In this document: piece by piece, positions 18,161-28,336 of the stretch
How positions within the stretch are numbered: position 1 is the stretch's first letter
Layout of the letters: each line of letters starts with the position of its first letter
Assembly (NCBI GenBank): GCA_024696615.1
Contig: JAILGS010000081.1
Span: forward strand, 1 to 64,000
Length of the DNA: 64,000 nucleotides
Direction of reading: 5' to 3'
Source: Lachnospiraceae bacterium
GTDB lineage: Bacteria; Bacillota; Clostridia; Lachnospirales; Lachnospiraceae
Translations under genes and position numbers: made by a program
Notes under the pieces: generated by a model
The model's database searches: none
What the model saw: only the letters and a program-made list of their open reading frames with translations
Told to the model about the DNA's origin: nothing

Positions 18161-19114
18161 TCATTTTTTCAAATATTCTTCCACGATAAACCGAGGTCTG
18201 CGCTTCGTCTCCATATATATTTTTCCAATATATTCTCCAATCACACCAATTGCTAAAAGCTGAAGACCACCGATACCCCAGATCGACACCACTGTACTGG
18301 CCCATCCGGGAATCGTCATTCCACGTAAATGTCCAATAATAAAATAAATCATAACCAAAATACTGATCAAAAAGATCATTACCCCCAGTGCCAGGATCAT
18401 ACGCACCGGTTTCACTGATAAAGAAGTTATGCCATCTGTTGCAAAAGAAATCATCTTCTTCAGTGGATACTTAGAACTTCCGGCAAATCTCTCATTTCTT
18501 TCATATTCCACAGTTGTACAAGGATATCCAATCATTGGAACAATCCCTCGCAGGAAAAGATTCACTTCTCCATATTCCATTAATGCATGCACAGCACGCT
18601 GACTCATCAAGCGATAATCCGCATGATCATAAACCACTTCTGCCCCAAGAAGATGCATCATATGATAAAAAGCATGTGCTGTACTTCTCTTAAACCAACT
18701 ATCTTTCTTTCGATTCTTTCGAACACCATAAACAATATCATTTCCATGGAGATATTCATGAATAAATTCATCCAACACCTCGATATCATCTTGAAGATCT
18801 GCATCCATGGTAACGATCACGTCACAATCATCCACCACCGTAAACATTCCTTCCAGCAAGGTGTTTTGATGGCCCCGATTTCTTGAGGATTTAATTCCTA
18901 CAACATAGGGATTCTCCTTATAATACTCTTCAATCAGATGCCATGTACCATCCTTAGAGCCATCATCCACATATACAATGCGACTGGACTCTGAAATGAT
19001 CTTTTCTTCTGTCATGTGCCCTAACTTTTCCGTCAGGCGTCTTGTTGTTTCAGGAAGCACTTCTTCCTCATTATAACAAGGTACAACAATATAAAGAATT
19101 GGACATTTTTTCAT
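18161..19114 (-). CDS. GtrB/DPM1-like GT2 glycosyltransferase with two membrane helices
   Basis: 317 aa from the revised start ATG 19114 (MKKCPILYIVVPCYNEEE), with GGGGGG 8 nt upstream. Motifs include VTMDADLQDDIEVLDEF (the DxD region) and VYGVRKNRKKDSWFKR. Two C-terminal membrane helices (MILALGVMIFLISILVMIYF; VVSIWGIGGLQLLAIGVIGEYIG) and the ending IYMETKRRPRFIVEE are characteristic of enzymes that load a sugar onto polyprenyl phosphate. This would supply the donor for the GT-C proteins of the cassette. Confidence 0.88.
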   Translation of the reverse strand: MKKCPILYIVVPCYNEEEVLPETTRRLTEKLGHMTEEKIISESSRIVYVDDGSKDGTWHLIEEYYKENPYVVGIKSSRNRGHQNTLLEGMFTVVDDCDVIVTMDADLQDDIEVLDEFIHEYLHGNDIVYGVRKNRKKDSWFKRSTAHAFYHMMHLLGAEVVYDHADYRLMSQRAVHALMEYGEVNLFLRGIVPMIGYPCTTVEYERNERFAGSSKYPLKKMISFATDGITSLSVKPVRMILALGVMIFLISILVMIYFIIGHLRGMTIPGWASTVVSIWGIGGLQLLAIGVIGEYIGKIYMETKRRPRFIVEEYLKK

Positions 19115-19140
19115 ATACATTCCCCCCATACCACCAAAAA

Positions 19141-21033
19141 CTATTGTACCATAAAAATCCAGTTACCCTTACAATTTTCAGGATACTTTTCTAAAAGTAC
19201 TTGATTTTCCAATTCATATCCAGCCAGAAAACATACATATCCTTGATGAAGTAACCGATCGATTTCTTTCAGATCATTCGATACAATAAACTGATTCGTA
19301 TTAAGCGCATATTGAGCTAAATAATACTCATTCGAATATTGTTGCTTTGTTCCATCCGTTGTTCCACTCTCCAAAAAGAATTTATTTTCAGAATAAATAA
19401 CAAGATTGGACTCCGAATGGATTATACCATCCCTAAACCCCTGTTCTAAATTCTTACGTAGATCTATATTCATATGCCAAATATTCCATGGATCATACCA
19501 ATCTTTCGGTAACGATACAAGAATTGAAATCAATCCAATAAACATCAGTGGCAAAATGCTATGAGAAATCAGGGGTTGAACATCCTTTGCGGCACATTTT
19601 TTAAGAAAAATATCTTTCATTTTAGGAATAATATCTTTCATTTTAGAAAAAATATCTTTCATTTTATGATTACTAAGATATCCTACCAGGTAATACGTCC
19701 ATATCATATAAAGAAAGAGTTCCATCGTTCGCCGATAACGATCCATACTAACAACCTTGTCGATTTCACTATCCGTCATCGAGCATAGATACATTGCCAT
19801 CAAAGCTAACATCCAGGTAATATATGTCGTTACACTAATCTGTAAAAGCCGCCGTGCAAATGTTGTCTTTCGCATCACATAACATAAAATCCATATGATC
19901 AAAAGAAGCAGACATACATAGTAGCACTCTATCCCATAAGAATTCCCTAAAAAATAGTAGAAGAACTTGGAAAGATCCTCCCCCTGCCTTGTAGCAAGAA
20001 TCTTTCCATACCGGCTAATAGAAAAAGCATGATTACTCATTTCGCTATTCGGTAAGTTAACATAGGAATAGATCTTCCAAAATACTGTAACAAGGATTGG
20101 TAGGATCCATACCTGAAGGATATTTTTGATCCGATTCACAAGCGACTCCGGAAGCATCCACAAGGCGAATACGCTCCACAAAATCAAAAAATACCAACCG
20201 CTATTTTTGATCATCAGATTCATCGCCAAAAGAATCCCTATGCCCCAATACGCCTCCTTCGATTCCATATAGGAAGCAAGTATCCTTCGATCCTGATATT
20301 CTTTCCAGCGAATCCTCTCCAGTAGCAAAATCACCGGAAGAGAACCAACCAATGCAATCATGGTATCCACACTAAGCGATTTGATAATTGGAACATTTCC
20401 ATTTAACATTAATATGCTAAATAAAACTAATAAGGGACTCCACGCTCTTTTATTCCCCCCTAAACAATAAAATAACGGGAGGAAACAGGAAAGATTAAGT
20501 AAAAATTGCATCCATTGCATGGTCCAATCACTAAATCCGATCATATTGCAACCATAATAATCCCATACGCTAATTCCAAGGGGATAACTCTGAAATTGAA
20601 TCATGGAATCGGAAGCGGTAGGAAACGCCTGCATGGTATAAATCCGCTTTACCACCAGTGCCCAGTGAGAATAATCATCATGGGTATCCATATGGATTCC
20701 ATAAATCCATATGGTAAAAATAATCATTCCAAGAAGAATAACGAGAAAGTTCCATATCCATCCTTGGATAATAATATCTTTCTTCCTATGTATCCGCTTT
20801 ATTTCAAAAACAATTGCCATGACAGACCATAAAAATCCCGCCAAGTATATTGTTTTAGCCATCCAAGGAAGAATATGAACATATCCGGACACCAATAAAA
20901 TCTGCATTAAAAAGCCAATTGTTATACAAGGAAGCAAATAAATGGGAGTCTTTCGGAAGATTATATGCATACTCCAAATCCAGCCACACAGGCTACACAA
21001 AAATAATATGCAATGTATCAGCCAAATAGTCAT
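19141..21033 (-). CDS. Large polytopic membrane protein of the glycan cassette (GT-C-like)
   Basis: 630 aa from the revised start ATG 21033 (MTIWLIHCILFLC), which is 6 nt after AGAGG; the track starts two codons earlier. About ten to twelve membrane helices and a soluble C-terminus after residue 530 resemble GT-C glycosyltransferases. The loop IHMDTHDDYSHWALVVKRIY carries acidic residues in the first extracytoplasmic position. I cannot assign a family with certainty. A three-fold heptad (KMKDIFS/KMKDIIP/KMKDIFL) sits in a cytoplasm-facing loop near residue 460. It begins the cassette read toward 14.5 kb. Confidence 0.65.
   Translation of the reverse strand: MTIWLIHCILFLCSLCGWIWSMHIIFRKTPIYLLPCITIGFLMQILLVSGYVHILPWMAKTIYLAGFLWSVMAIVFEIKRIHRKKDIIIQGWIWNFLVILLGMIIFTIWIYGIHMDTHDDYSHWALVVKRIYTMQAFPTASDSMIQFQSYPLGISVWDYYGCNMIGFSDWTMQWMQFLLNLSCFLPLFYCLGGNKRAWSPLLVLFSILMLNGNVPIIKSLSVDTMIALVGSLPVILLLERIRWKEYQDRRILASYMESKEAYWGIGILLAMNLMIKNSGWYFLILWSVFALWMLPESLVNRIKNILQVWILPILVTVFWKIYSYVNLPNSEMSNHAFSISRYGKILATRQGEDLSKFFYYFLGNSYGIECYYVCLLLLIIWILCYVMRKTTFARRLLQISVTTYITWMLALMAMYLCSMTDSEIDKVVSMDRYRRTMELFLYMIWTYYLVGYLSNHKMKDIFSKMKDIIPKMKDIFLKKCAAKDVQPLISHSILPLMFIGLISILVSLPKDWYDPWNIWHMNIDLRKNLEQGFRDGIIHSESNLVIYSENKFFLESGTTDGTKQQYSNEYYLAQYALNTNQFIVSNDLKEIDRLLHQGYVCFLAGYELENQVLLEKYPENCKGNWIFMVQ
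19611..19666 (-). repeat. In-frame 21-nt tandem repeat (2.7 copies)
   Basis: TATCTTTCATTTTAG recurs at 19611, 19632 and 19653 with a 21-nt period, encoding a seven-residue repeat inside the 630-aa membrane protein. The copies are nearly identical, which suggests recent slippage. Confidence 0.85.
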
Positions 21034-21124
21034 AAGCATCCTCTTTCACAACTTTAAAACTTCGTATCATCTCCCTTCCTCCGCTTCCATAGGAAACAAA
21101 GGTCGGGAGAAAAACGATTTCACT

Positions 21125-22117
21125 TTACACATCCAATTTCTTTACACTATACTTACTCTTTTCAGAAGCATAGGACGAAATAACTATGATCAGTGAGGAA
21201 ACCACACCAAATCCCAGGGTCATATAGAAATTGTGATAATAAGCATCCAATTCCCCATACAATTCATAAATTTCCTTGGCATGGAACAATACATAGGAAA
21301 AATCCACATTGTAGCCCGAAGATTTATATATTCTCCAAAGATCCAGTCCAGAACATAGTACTGCGGAACCATAACTTGCCACCACATTGGCAATACATCC
21401 GATGATGCAACCAATTAATGAATTCCGACCGCCCAGTTTTTTATACAACCAAACAGAACAAAATCCACCCAATGCCCCGGAAACATACGCTACCCGATTC
21501 ATTAAGGAAAAGATCACGGCTAAAACAATTCCAGCCAAACTTCCAACAATTGCACCAAGACTACCAAGAAGCACATTCTCCGGTTGAGCCAGCGCTTCCT
21601 GTTCTCCCTGTTTTAAACTCTTAGAAAGGGCCGCTGCAGAGGCTGCGGTCGCAATCTTCTTCTCCCCTTGGATAATAATTAAGTGTCCCACACCCTGTTG
21701 ACCCATACAATCCACATTCACATAATGGTTATTCTCTAACACGGTAATAATTTTATCCACCGCATCCACTAAAGAAGCCACCAGATCATTCACCTTGCCT
21801 TGGCACACTCTTGCTACCACAATCTCTCCCTGATCAACCCGAAAATAAATCTCCGAAGGAAGGTTCAAAGAATAAAAATCCTGTGCAGTTACCATTCTGC
21901 AACCATCATCCAAACCGTATTCTCCCATACCGATACTTATGCCTGAAACATCCCCTGCATAGAATTTTAATTCCACCGTTCCCGTATTTTTCAGTAGCGA
22001 AGGATACACTGCAATCGTAAAACCACGATATACGCCCAATGTAACAGCATTTTTCTTGTTGTACATAAAACTCCAGCGATTCGCCAATTCCTGAATTACT
22101 TTTTTCTGATTTGCCAT
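21125..22117 (-). CDS. Unrecognised membrane protein, cytoplasmic domain plus about four helices
   Basis: 330 aa from the revised start ATG 22117 (MANQKKVIQELANRW), preceded by AGGGAGAAAG; the track adds 22 codons with no site. The first about 165 residues form a mixed alpha/beta soluble domain with three Cys in all. The rest has a glycine-rich helix (LLGSLGAIVGSLAGIVLAVIF) and about three more helices, ending in SLIIVISSYASEKSKYSVKK. I do not recognise the family. It stands alone between serA's terminator and the glycan cassette, 92 bp before the latter, so it may or may not be part of that transcript. Confidence 0.7.
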   Translation of the reverse strand: MANQKKVIQELANRWSFMYNKKNAVTLGVYRGFTIAVYPSLLKNTGTVELKFYAGDVSGISIGMGEYGLDDGCRMVTAQDFYSLNLPSEIYFRVDQGEIVVARVCQGKVNDLVASLVDAVDKIITVLENNHYVNVDCMGQQGVGHLIIIQGEKKIATAASAAALSKSLKQGEQEALAQPENVLLGSLGAIVGSLAGIVLAVIFSLMNRVAYVSGALGGFCSVWLYKKLGGRNSLIGCIIGCIANVVASYGSAVLCSGLDLWRIYKSSGYNVDFSYVLFHAKEIYELYGELDAYYHNFYMTLGFGVVSSLIIVISSYASEKSKYSVKKLDV

Positions 22118-22211
22118 AATCTTTCTCCCTAAATATTTTTTATCCCTGCCCAAAAAGAAAACTCCCCATCTTTTCAAGCACATAACAACTTATTATATCA
22201 TAATATATCCC

Positions 22212-22274
22212 ATAAAAAAATCCCGATTTGAAAACTCATAAGTTCTCACATATGAGTCTTCATCGGGATTTTAA
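22212..22274 (-). terminator. Rho-independent terminator of serA
   Basis: AAAATCCCGAT pairs with ATCGGGATTTTTTT around an inner GACTCATA/TATGAGTTTTC stem on the minus strand, followed by seven T. It sits about 55 nt after the serA stop; the A-rich left side would also give some function on the plus strand. Confidence 0.85.
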
Positions 22275-22328
22275 AGGAATAAAACATTTACTCCATAACT
22301 ACTTTCTATTCTTCCGAACCCAAGGAAT

Positions 22329-23492
22329 TTACTTTACCTTACGAACCTTAATCACACCTGCGGTCTTAGCAATCTGATCCAATACTTCATCCGTAGGAAC
22401 AGAATCTAAATCCATCATGGTATATGCGTAATCGCCCTTAGCCTTAGAATTAATCTCTGCAATGTTCACACCGGCAGCACCACAAGCTGTGGTTAATGCG
22501 CTAATGATATTAGGAACATTCTTATGAGCAACGGAAACACGGCTGGCCTTGTTGCAAACTCCCATATCCAATGCTGGATAATTCACAGAGTTCTTAATAT
22601 TACCATTCTCAATATAATCTACAATTTCCTTTACTGCCATAATTGCACAATTATCTTCTGATTCCTGGGTAGAGGCTCCAAGATGTGGAAGAGCAATGAC
22701 ATTATTAGCAGTTAAGATATTCTTGGTAGGGAAGTCCGTAACATACTTACGAACCTTACCGGACTCTAAAGCTTCCTTTAAGTCTTCTTCGTTAACCAAA
22801 AGATCACGAGCAAAGTTTAAGATGATTACATTATCCTTCATCATAGAAAGGGATGCCTTATTGATCATACCCTTGGTATCATCTAAGAGAGGTACATGAA
22901 CAGAAATATAATCTGCTGCTGCATATACATCTGCATTGGACTTCACAATATTCACCTTGGTAGAAAGGTTTAATGCATTCTGTACAGAAAGGAATGGATC
23001 ACAACCAACAACGTTCATGCCCATAGCTACTGCTGCATTGGCAACAAGTACACCGATTGCACCAAGACCGATCACACCAAGAGTCTTACCCTGAATTTCT
23101 GTTCCGGCGAACTTACTCTTAGCCTTCTCCATGGTCTTATTGATGGTCTCATCATCCTTATTCTCTTCTACCCACTGCATACCGCCGCGAATATCACGGG
23201 AAGCAAGAAGCATTGCTGCTACAACCAGTTCCTTAACACCATTGGCATTGGCACCAGGAGTATTAAATACGACAATACCCTTCTCAGCACACTTATCCAA
23301 AGGAATATTATTCACACCTGCACCAGCTCTTGCTACAGCAAGTAACTGATCTGGTAATTCTAATTCATGCATTGCTGCGGAACGAACTAATACTGCATCA
23401 GCTTCTGCAAATTCTCCAGTAGTACCAAAATCTGCTGGTAATAATTCCATACCAACCTTAGCGATTGGATTGAGACAATTCACTTTAATCAT
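22329..23492 (-). CDS. serA: D-3-phosphoglycerate dehydrogenase with ACT domain
   Basis: 387 aa from ATG 23492 (MIKVNCLNPIAKVG), preceded by AAAAAGGAG; the track start lies 21 codons upstream without a site. It is the short type: catalytic and NAD domains (LGVIGLGAIGVLVANAA; catalytic Arg in NFARDLLVNEEDL; His in LPHLGASTQES), then a C-terminal ACT domain (NIISALTTACGAAGVNIAEI) that commonly senses serine. It oxidises 3-phosphoglycerate, the first step of serine synthesis, and follows serC, the second step, by 107 bp. A clear terminator follows. Confidence 0.95.
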   Translation of the reverse strand: MIKVNCLNPIAKVGMELLPADFGTTGEFAEADAVLVRSAAMHELELPDQLLAVARAGAGVNNIPLDKCAEKGIVVFNTPGANANGVKELVVAAMLLASRDIRGGMQWVEENKDDETINKTMEKAKSKFAGTEIQGKTLGVIGLGAIGVLVANAAVAMGMNVVGCDPFLSVQNALNLSTKVNIVKSNADVYAAADYISVHVPLLDDTKGMINKASLSMMKDNVIILNFARDLLVNEEDLKEALESGKVRKYVTDFPTKNILTANNVIALPHLGASTQESEDNCAIMAVKEIVDYIENGNIKNSVNYPALDMGVCNKASRVSVAHKNVPNIISALTTACGAAGVNIAEINSKAKGDYAYTMMDLDSVPTDEVLDQIAKTAGVIKVRKVK

Positions 23493-23599
23493 AATGATTA
23501 ACTCCTTTTTAGATCTTATCCATGAAACACATTTCCTCGAACCAGAAACTATCATTCGTCGAAGAGATCACATTCCATTCCAGTTAATATATACACGAT

Positions 23600-24682
23600 T
23601 TAAGCATTCTTTGCTTCGAATTCCTTCATGAATGCTACTAACTTCTCAACGCCTTCCTTAGGCATTGCATTGTAGATGGATGCACGCATACCACCCACAG
23701 TTCTGTGACCCTTTAAGTTCACAAAACCAGCTTCGGTTGCTTCCTTAATGAACTTAGCATCCAGTTCTTCGTTACCGGTTACGAATGGAACGTTCATTAA
23801 AGAACGGCATTCCTTAACAACGGTACCCTTAAAGAGCTTGCTCTCGTCAAGGAAATCATATAAAACCTTAGCCTTCTCGATATTTCTTTCCTGCATAGCC
23901 TTTAAGCCGCCATTCTTCTTTAACCACTTAAATACCTTACCGCAGATATAGATTGTATAGCAAGGAGGAGTATTGTAAAGGGAATCAGCATCTGCCTGAG
24001 TCTTCCACTTTAACATGGTAGGAGTACCTGGTAATACATCATCCGTAATTAAATCCTCACGAATAATTGCGATTACACAACCTGCTGGACCAACATTCTT
24101 CTGAACACCACCGTATACAACACCGTACTTGGTAACATCCACTGGCTTGGATAAGAAATTAGAAGAGATATCGGATACTAAAATCTTTCCCTTCGTATTA
24201 GGTAATTCCTTATACTCCGTACCATAGATGGTGTTATTCTCACAGATATATACATAATCCATATCATCTGTGATTGGAAGATCAGAGCAATCTGGAATAT
24301 AGGAGAATGTCTTATCTGCTGAAGATGCAAGTTCTACAGCCTCACCGTAGATCTTACCTTCCTGATAAGCCTTCTTTGCCCACTGACCGGTAATGATATA
24401 ACCAGCCTTCTTGTTCTTCATCAGGTTCATAGGAACTTCTGCGAAGAACTGGCTTGCTCCACCCTGAAGGAATAATACCTTATAATTGTCAGGGATGTTC
24501 ATAAGCTCTCTTAAATCGGCTTCTGCTTCCTTGATGATCTTGTCATATACCTTGGAACGATGGCTCATTTCCATAACGGACTGGCCAGAACCCTGGTAAT
24601 CTAACATCTCATCTGCTGCTTCTCTTAGCACTTCCTCTGGAAGTACTGCTGGACCTGCTGAAAAATTGTACACTCTTGCCAT
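23600..24682 (-). CDS. serC: Phosphoserine aminotransferase
   Basis: 360 aa, the usual length. It starts MARVYNFSAGPAVLPEEVL, the class V aminotransferase signature of SerC. PLP contacts include LFLQGGASQFFAEVPMNL, VSDISSNFLSKP and the Schiff-base lysine in VYGGVQKNVGPAG. It transfers an amino group from glutamate to 3-phosphohydroxypyruvate. It is expressed from its own promoter just upstream and lies before serA. The third enzyme, SerB, is not in the window. Confidence 0.96.
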   Translation of the reverse strand: MARVYNFSAGPAVLPEEVLREAADEMLDYQGSGQSVMEMSHRSKVYDKIIKEAEADLRELMNIPDNYKVLFLQGGASQFFAEVPMNLMKNKKAGYIITGQWAKKAYQEGKIYGEAVELASSADKTFSYIPDCSDLPITDDMDYVYICENNTIYGTEYKELPNTKGKILVSDISSNFLSKPVDVTKYGVVYGGVQKNVGPAGCVIAIIREDLITDDVLPGTPTMLKWKTQADADSLYNTPPCYTIYICGKVFKWLKKNGGLKAMQERNIEKAKVLYDFLDESKLFKGTVVKECRSLMNVPFVTGNEELDAKFIKEATEAGFVNLKGHRTVGGMRASIYNAMPKEGVEKLVAFMKEFEAKNA

Positions 24683-24795
24683 TTTTCATATGCCTCCACA
24701 AAATCAAAGTCTCATCCCTGTCCTAGAATTCTCATGACAGCGATGGAAATATATAAATCCCATTGGGAAATATAACAAATAAGAAATTAATGTTA

Positions 24796-24824
24796 ATAAT
24801 ATAACTAGCAATTTTCAATGTCAA
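24796..24824 (-). promoter_or_regulatory. SigA-type promoter of serC-serA
   Basis: TTGACA and TATTAT are separated by exactly 17 nt on the minus strand, about 115 nt upstream of the serC ATG and just after the ilvB stop. This is the best promoter match in the window. The leader has no T-box or other riboswitch consensus that I can see. Confidence 0.8.
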
Positions 24825-24845
24825 CCACAATCCAAACAAAGAAGA

Positions 24846-26534
24846 TTAATTATTTTCCTTCTCTGCAAGATCCTTCTCGTCAAATGCTTCACTGATTCCA
24901 GTACCTGGAGCAACCATAGGGAATACCTTATCATCCTTATCGATGTGAACATCTAATACACAAGGAACATTTAATTCGATGGCTTCCTTGATCGCAGCAT
25001 CAAACTCTTCCTTCGTGGATATGGTATATGCCTTCGCTCCCATACCTTCTGAAATCTTAGCAAAATCCACTCCATCGTCGAAGATGGTATTGGAATAACG
25101 CTTTCCATAGAATAAGGTCTGCCACTGACGAACCATACCAAGTACGGAGTTATTGATCACCACTTCAATAATTGGAATATTATAACGGGTAGCGGTCATG
25201 ATTTCCTGCATATTCATACGGAAACATCCATCACCGGCAATATTGATACATACCTTATCACGCTGACCAACCTTGGCACCGATACATGCACCAATACCAT
25301 AACCCATGGTTCCAAGACCACCGGAAGTAAGAAGGGTTCTTGGCTGGGTATATTTATAATACTGTGCAGCCCACATCTGATGCTGTCCAACATCGGTGGT
25401 AATAATCGCTTCACCCTTGGTTGCCTCGTAAATCTTCTCTACAATATAAGGTCCCGTTAAGAGATCTGTATGATAGGTAAGAGGGAAACGAGCAGCAATG
25501 GCCTGAACTTCACTAATCCATTCCTTATGGGAAAGATCTGGAAGTAAAGCATTCATCTTCTCTAAGATTACCTTCACATCACCAACTACACTGGCAGTTG
25601 TCTTAATATTCTTATCAATTTCTGCCGGATCCACATCAAACTGAAGGACTTTCGCATTCGGTGCAAATCTGCTGGCATTACCGGTTACACGATCGGAGAA
25701 ACGAGCACCAATGGTAATTAACAGATCACACTTATTCACGCCAAAGTTGGAAGCCTTGGTTCCATGCATACCGATCATACCGGTATAACGAGGATCCGTT
25801 CCGGGGAAAGCACCCTTACCCATTAAAGAATCGCAGATTGGAGCATCCACCTTGTCCACAAAGGTACGAAGTTCCTCGCTTGCATTCGCAAGAATCGCAC
25901 CACCACCTACAAAGATAAATGGCTTCTTAGCAGACTGAATTAACTTCACTGCTTCTTCTAAATCAGCATCCTTTAAATGATCCACAACAGGTTCTACAGG
26001 AGCAATCACCTTCTTCTCATATTCTGCAGAATTGGCAGTAACATCCTTGGTAATATCAATCAGTACAGGGCCCGGACGACCGGTACGTGCGATTCGGAAA
26101 GCATCACGAATGGTATCTGCTAACTTATTCACATCCTTTACAATATAATTGTGCTTGGTGATTGGCATGGTCACACCGGCAATATCAATCTCCTGGAAAG
26201 AATCCTTACCAAGAATAGGAACACCTACATTAGCGGTAATGGCTACCAATGGAATGGAATCCAAATAAGCGGTAGCAATACCGGTAACAAGATTGGTTGC
26301 ACCAGGGCCACTGGTTGCCATACACACGCCCACCTTACCGGTAGCACGCGCATAGCCATCTGCGGCATGGGCAGCACCCTGCTCATGGGATGTTAAGATA
26401 TGAGTAATCTCATCCTTATGCTTATATAATTCATCGTAGACATTTAAGATACATCCTCCCGGATATCCGAAGATTGTGTCTACACCCTGCTCTTTCAAGC
26501 ATTCTACTACAATCTGAGAACCATTTAACTGCAT
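24846..26534 (-). CDS. ilvB: Acetolactate synthase, large (catalytic) subunit
   Basis: 562 aa. Thiamine-diphosphate enzyme with the N-terminal glutamate motif SHEQGAAHAADGYARATGK, a central FAD-type domain, and the C-terminal diphosphate motif GDGCFRMNMQEIMTATRYNIPIIEVVINN. It condenses two pyruvates, or pyruvate and 2-ketobutyrate, in branched-chain amino-acid synthesis. It follows ilvD by about 50 bp in one operon. The ACT-containing small regulatory subunit (IlvN/IlvH) is not adjacent. It was distinguished from catabolic AlsS by similarity to IlvB sequences and by pathway context. Confidence 0.94.
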   Translation of the reverse strand: MQLNGSQIVVECLKEQGVDTIFGYPGGCILNVYDELYKHKDEITHILTSHEQGAAHAADGYARATGKVGVCMATSGPGATNLVTGIATAYLDSIPLVAITANVGVPILGKDSFQEIDIAGVTMPITKHNYIVKDVNKLADTIRDAFRIARTGRPGPVLIDITKDVTANSAEYEKKVIAPVEPVVDHLKDADLEEAVKLIQSAKKPFIFVGGGAILANASEELRTFVDKVDAPICDSLMGKGAFPGTDPRYTGMIGMHGTKASNFGVNKCDLLITIGARFSDRVTGNASRFAPNAKVLQFDVDPAEIDKNIKTTASVVGDVKVILEKMNALLPDLSHKEWISEVQAIAARFPLTYHTDLLTGPYIVEKIYEATKGEAIITTDVGQHQMWAAQYYKYTQPRTLLTSGGLGTMGYGIGACIGAKVGQRDKVCINIAGDGCFRMNMQEIMTATRYNIPIIEVVINNSVLGMVRQWQTLFYGKRYSNTIFDDGVDFAKISEGMGAKAYTISTKEEFDAAIKEAIELNVPCVLDVHIDKDDKVFPMVAPGTGISEAFDEKDLAEKENN

Positions 26535-26585
26535 TGTCTCACTCCTCCATTAACCTATTTACTTCGAATCCTCACACTTTGCTTT

Positions 26586-28247
26586 TTAGAATCGATTTAA
26601 AACTGCACCTTCTGATGCAGATGATACCATCGCTGCATAACGAGCAAGATAACCGGTCTTCACCTTAGGCTCTCTTGGCTGCCACTTCTTACGACGCTCT
26701 TCCATCTCTTCGTCAGAAATATCCACATTCAATGAATGTTCTGGGATATTAATCTTAATCAGATCTCCTTCTTCCACCAATGCGATTGGTCCACCCACAG
26801 CTGCTTCAGGACTTACATGTCCAATGGAAGCACCACGGGAAGCACCGGAGAAACGGCCATCCGTAATCAATGCTACGGAAGAACCAAGTCCCATACCTGC
26901 AATAGCGGAGGTTGGATTTAACATTTCACGCATACCAGGGCCACCCTTAGGTCCCTCGTAACGAATTACCACAACATCGCCTTCCACAATCTTGCCACCC
27001 TTGATGGCTGCGATCGCATCCTCTTCACAATCGAAGACTCTTGCAGGTCCTTCATGTACCATCATTTCAGGTACCACTGCGGACTGCTTCACAACAGCGG
27101 TATCCGGAGCCAAATTACCCTTTAAGACTGCAATACCACCGGTCTTAGAATATGGATGATCTACCGAACGGATAATCTCTGGATTCTTATTCACACATGG
27201 AGCAATGTTCTCGCCCACGGTCTTACCGGTACAGGTAATGCAATCCGTATGTAAGAGATTTAATTTATTCAATTCATTCATGACTGCGTATACGCCGCCA
27301 GCTTCATTGAGTTCTTCAATATAAGTATGTCCTGCAGGTGCTAAATGGCAGAGGTTTGGAGTCTTCGCAGAGATTGCATTGGCCATATTTAAGTCAAGCT
27401 TTACTCCTGCCTCACGTGCGATCGCAGGCAAATGTAACATAGAATTGGTAGAACAACCAAGGGCCATATCCACCGTAAGAGCATTCTGGAATGCTTTCTC
27501 ATTCATAATGTCACGAGGCTTAATATCCTTCTCTAATAATTCCATAACCTTCATACCTGCATGCTTAGCAAGCTTTAAACGCTCGGAATAAACCCCTGGA
27601 ATGGTTCCGTTACCACCAAGGCCCATACCAAGAGCCTCTGTTAAACAGTTCATGGAATTCGCAGTATACATACCGGAGCAGGAACCACAAGTAGGACAGG
27701 TCTTTGCTTCATATTCCTGGAACTCTTCCTTACTGATCTTACCTGCAGCATATGCACCTACAGCTTCGAACATGGAAGAAAGAGAGGTCTTCTGTCCGTT
27801 CACACGACCTGCAAGCATTGGTCCACCACTGACGAAAATCGTAGGGATATTCACTCTGGCTGCAGCCATTAAAAGACCCGGTACATTCTTATCACAGTTT
27901 GGAACCATCACTAATGCATCAAACTGATGTGCAATAGCCATTGCTTCGGTAGAGTCCGCAATCAGATCACGAGTTACCAAAGAATATTTCATACCAATAT
28001 GTCCCATGGCAATACCATCACATACGGCAATGGCAGGGAATACAATCGGAGTACCACCAGCCATACTAACACCGGTCTTAACTGCCGCAACAATCTTATC
28101 GATATTCATATGACCTGGAACGATTTCATTATAGGAGCTAACAATACCGACTAACGGACGGTTCATCTCCTCTTCTGTTAAACCTAAGGCATTAAACAAA
28201 CTACGCTGTGGGGCTGCCTGATCACCCTTAAAAACACTACTACCCAT
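26586..28247 (-). CDS. ilvD: Dihydroxy-acid dehydratase
   Basis: 553 aa, the family length. Iron-sulfur ligands are visible in [18 protein letters not shown] and [19 protein letters not shown], and the active-site serine region in [23 protein letters not shown]. It converts dihydroxy-isovalerate and dihydroxy-methylvalerate to the 2-keto acids that precede valine and isoleucine. It lies between leuB and ilvB, and KARI (ilvC) is absent from the window. Confidence 0.96.
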   Translation of the reverse strand: MGSSVFKGDQAAPQRSLFNALGLTEEEMNRPLVGIVSSYNEIVPGHMNIDKIVAAVKTGVSMAGGTPIVFPAIAVCDGIAMGHIGMKYSLVTRDLIADSTEAMAIAHQFDALVMVPNCDKNVPGLLMAAARVNIPTIFVSGGPMLAGRVNGQKTSLSSMFEAVGAYAAGKISKEEFQEYEAKTCPTCGSCSGMYTANSMNCLTEALGMGLGGNGTIPGVYSERLKLAKHAGMKVMELLEKDIKPRDIMNEKAFQNALTVDMALGCSTNSMLHLPAIAREAGVKLDLNMANAISAKTPNLCHLAPAGHTYIEELNEAGGVYAVMNELNKLNLLHTDCITCTGKTVGENIAPCVNKNPEIIRSVDHPYSKTGGIAVLKGNLAPDTAVVKQSAVVPEMMVHEGPARVFDCEEDAIAAIKGGKIVEGDVVVIRYEGPKGGPGMREMLNPTSAIAGMGLGSSVALITDGRFSGASRGASIGHVSPEAAVGGPIALVEEGDLIKINIPEHSLNVDISDEEMEERRKKWQPREPKVKTGYLARYAAMVSSASEGAVLNRF

Positions 28248-28289
28248 ACAAATTCTCCTTTATTCACACATACATCTTTTTATAAATAC

Positions 28290-28336
28290 GTTCTTTGAGG
28301 GATTAAATCCGTTCTTTGAGGCATTAAATCCGTTCT
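28290..28336 (-). repeat. 21-bp tandem duplication of the leuB 3' end
   Basis: GTTCTTTGAGG(G/C)ATTAAATCC occurs twice in direct tandem, and the second copy runs into the leuB stop region (GAACGGATTTAA). The operon therefore carries a duplicated copy of the leuB tail, including its stop codon, in the leuB-ilvD gap. Confidence 0.85.
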
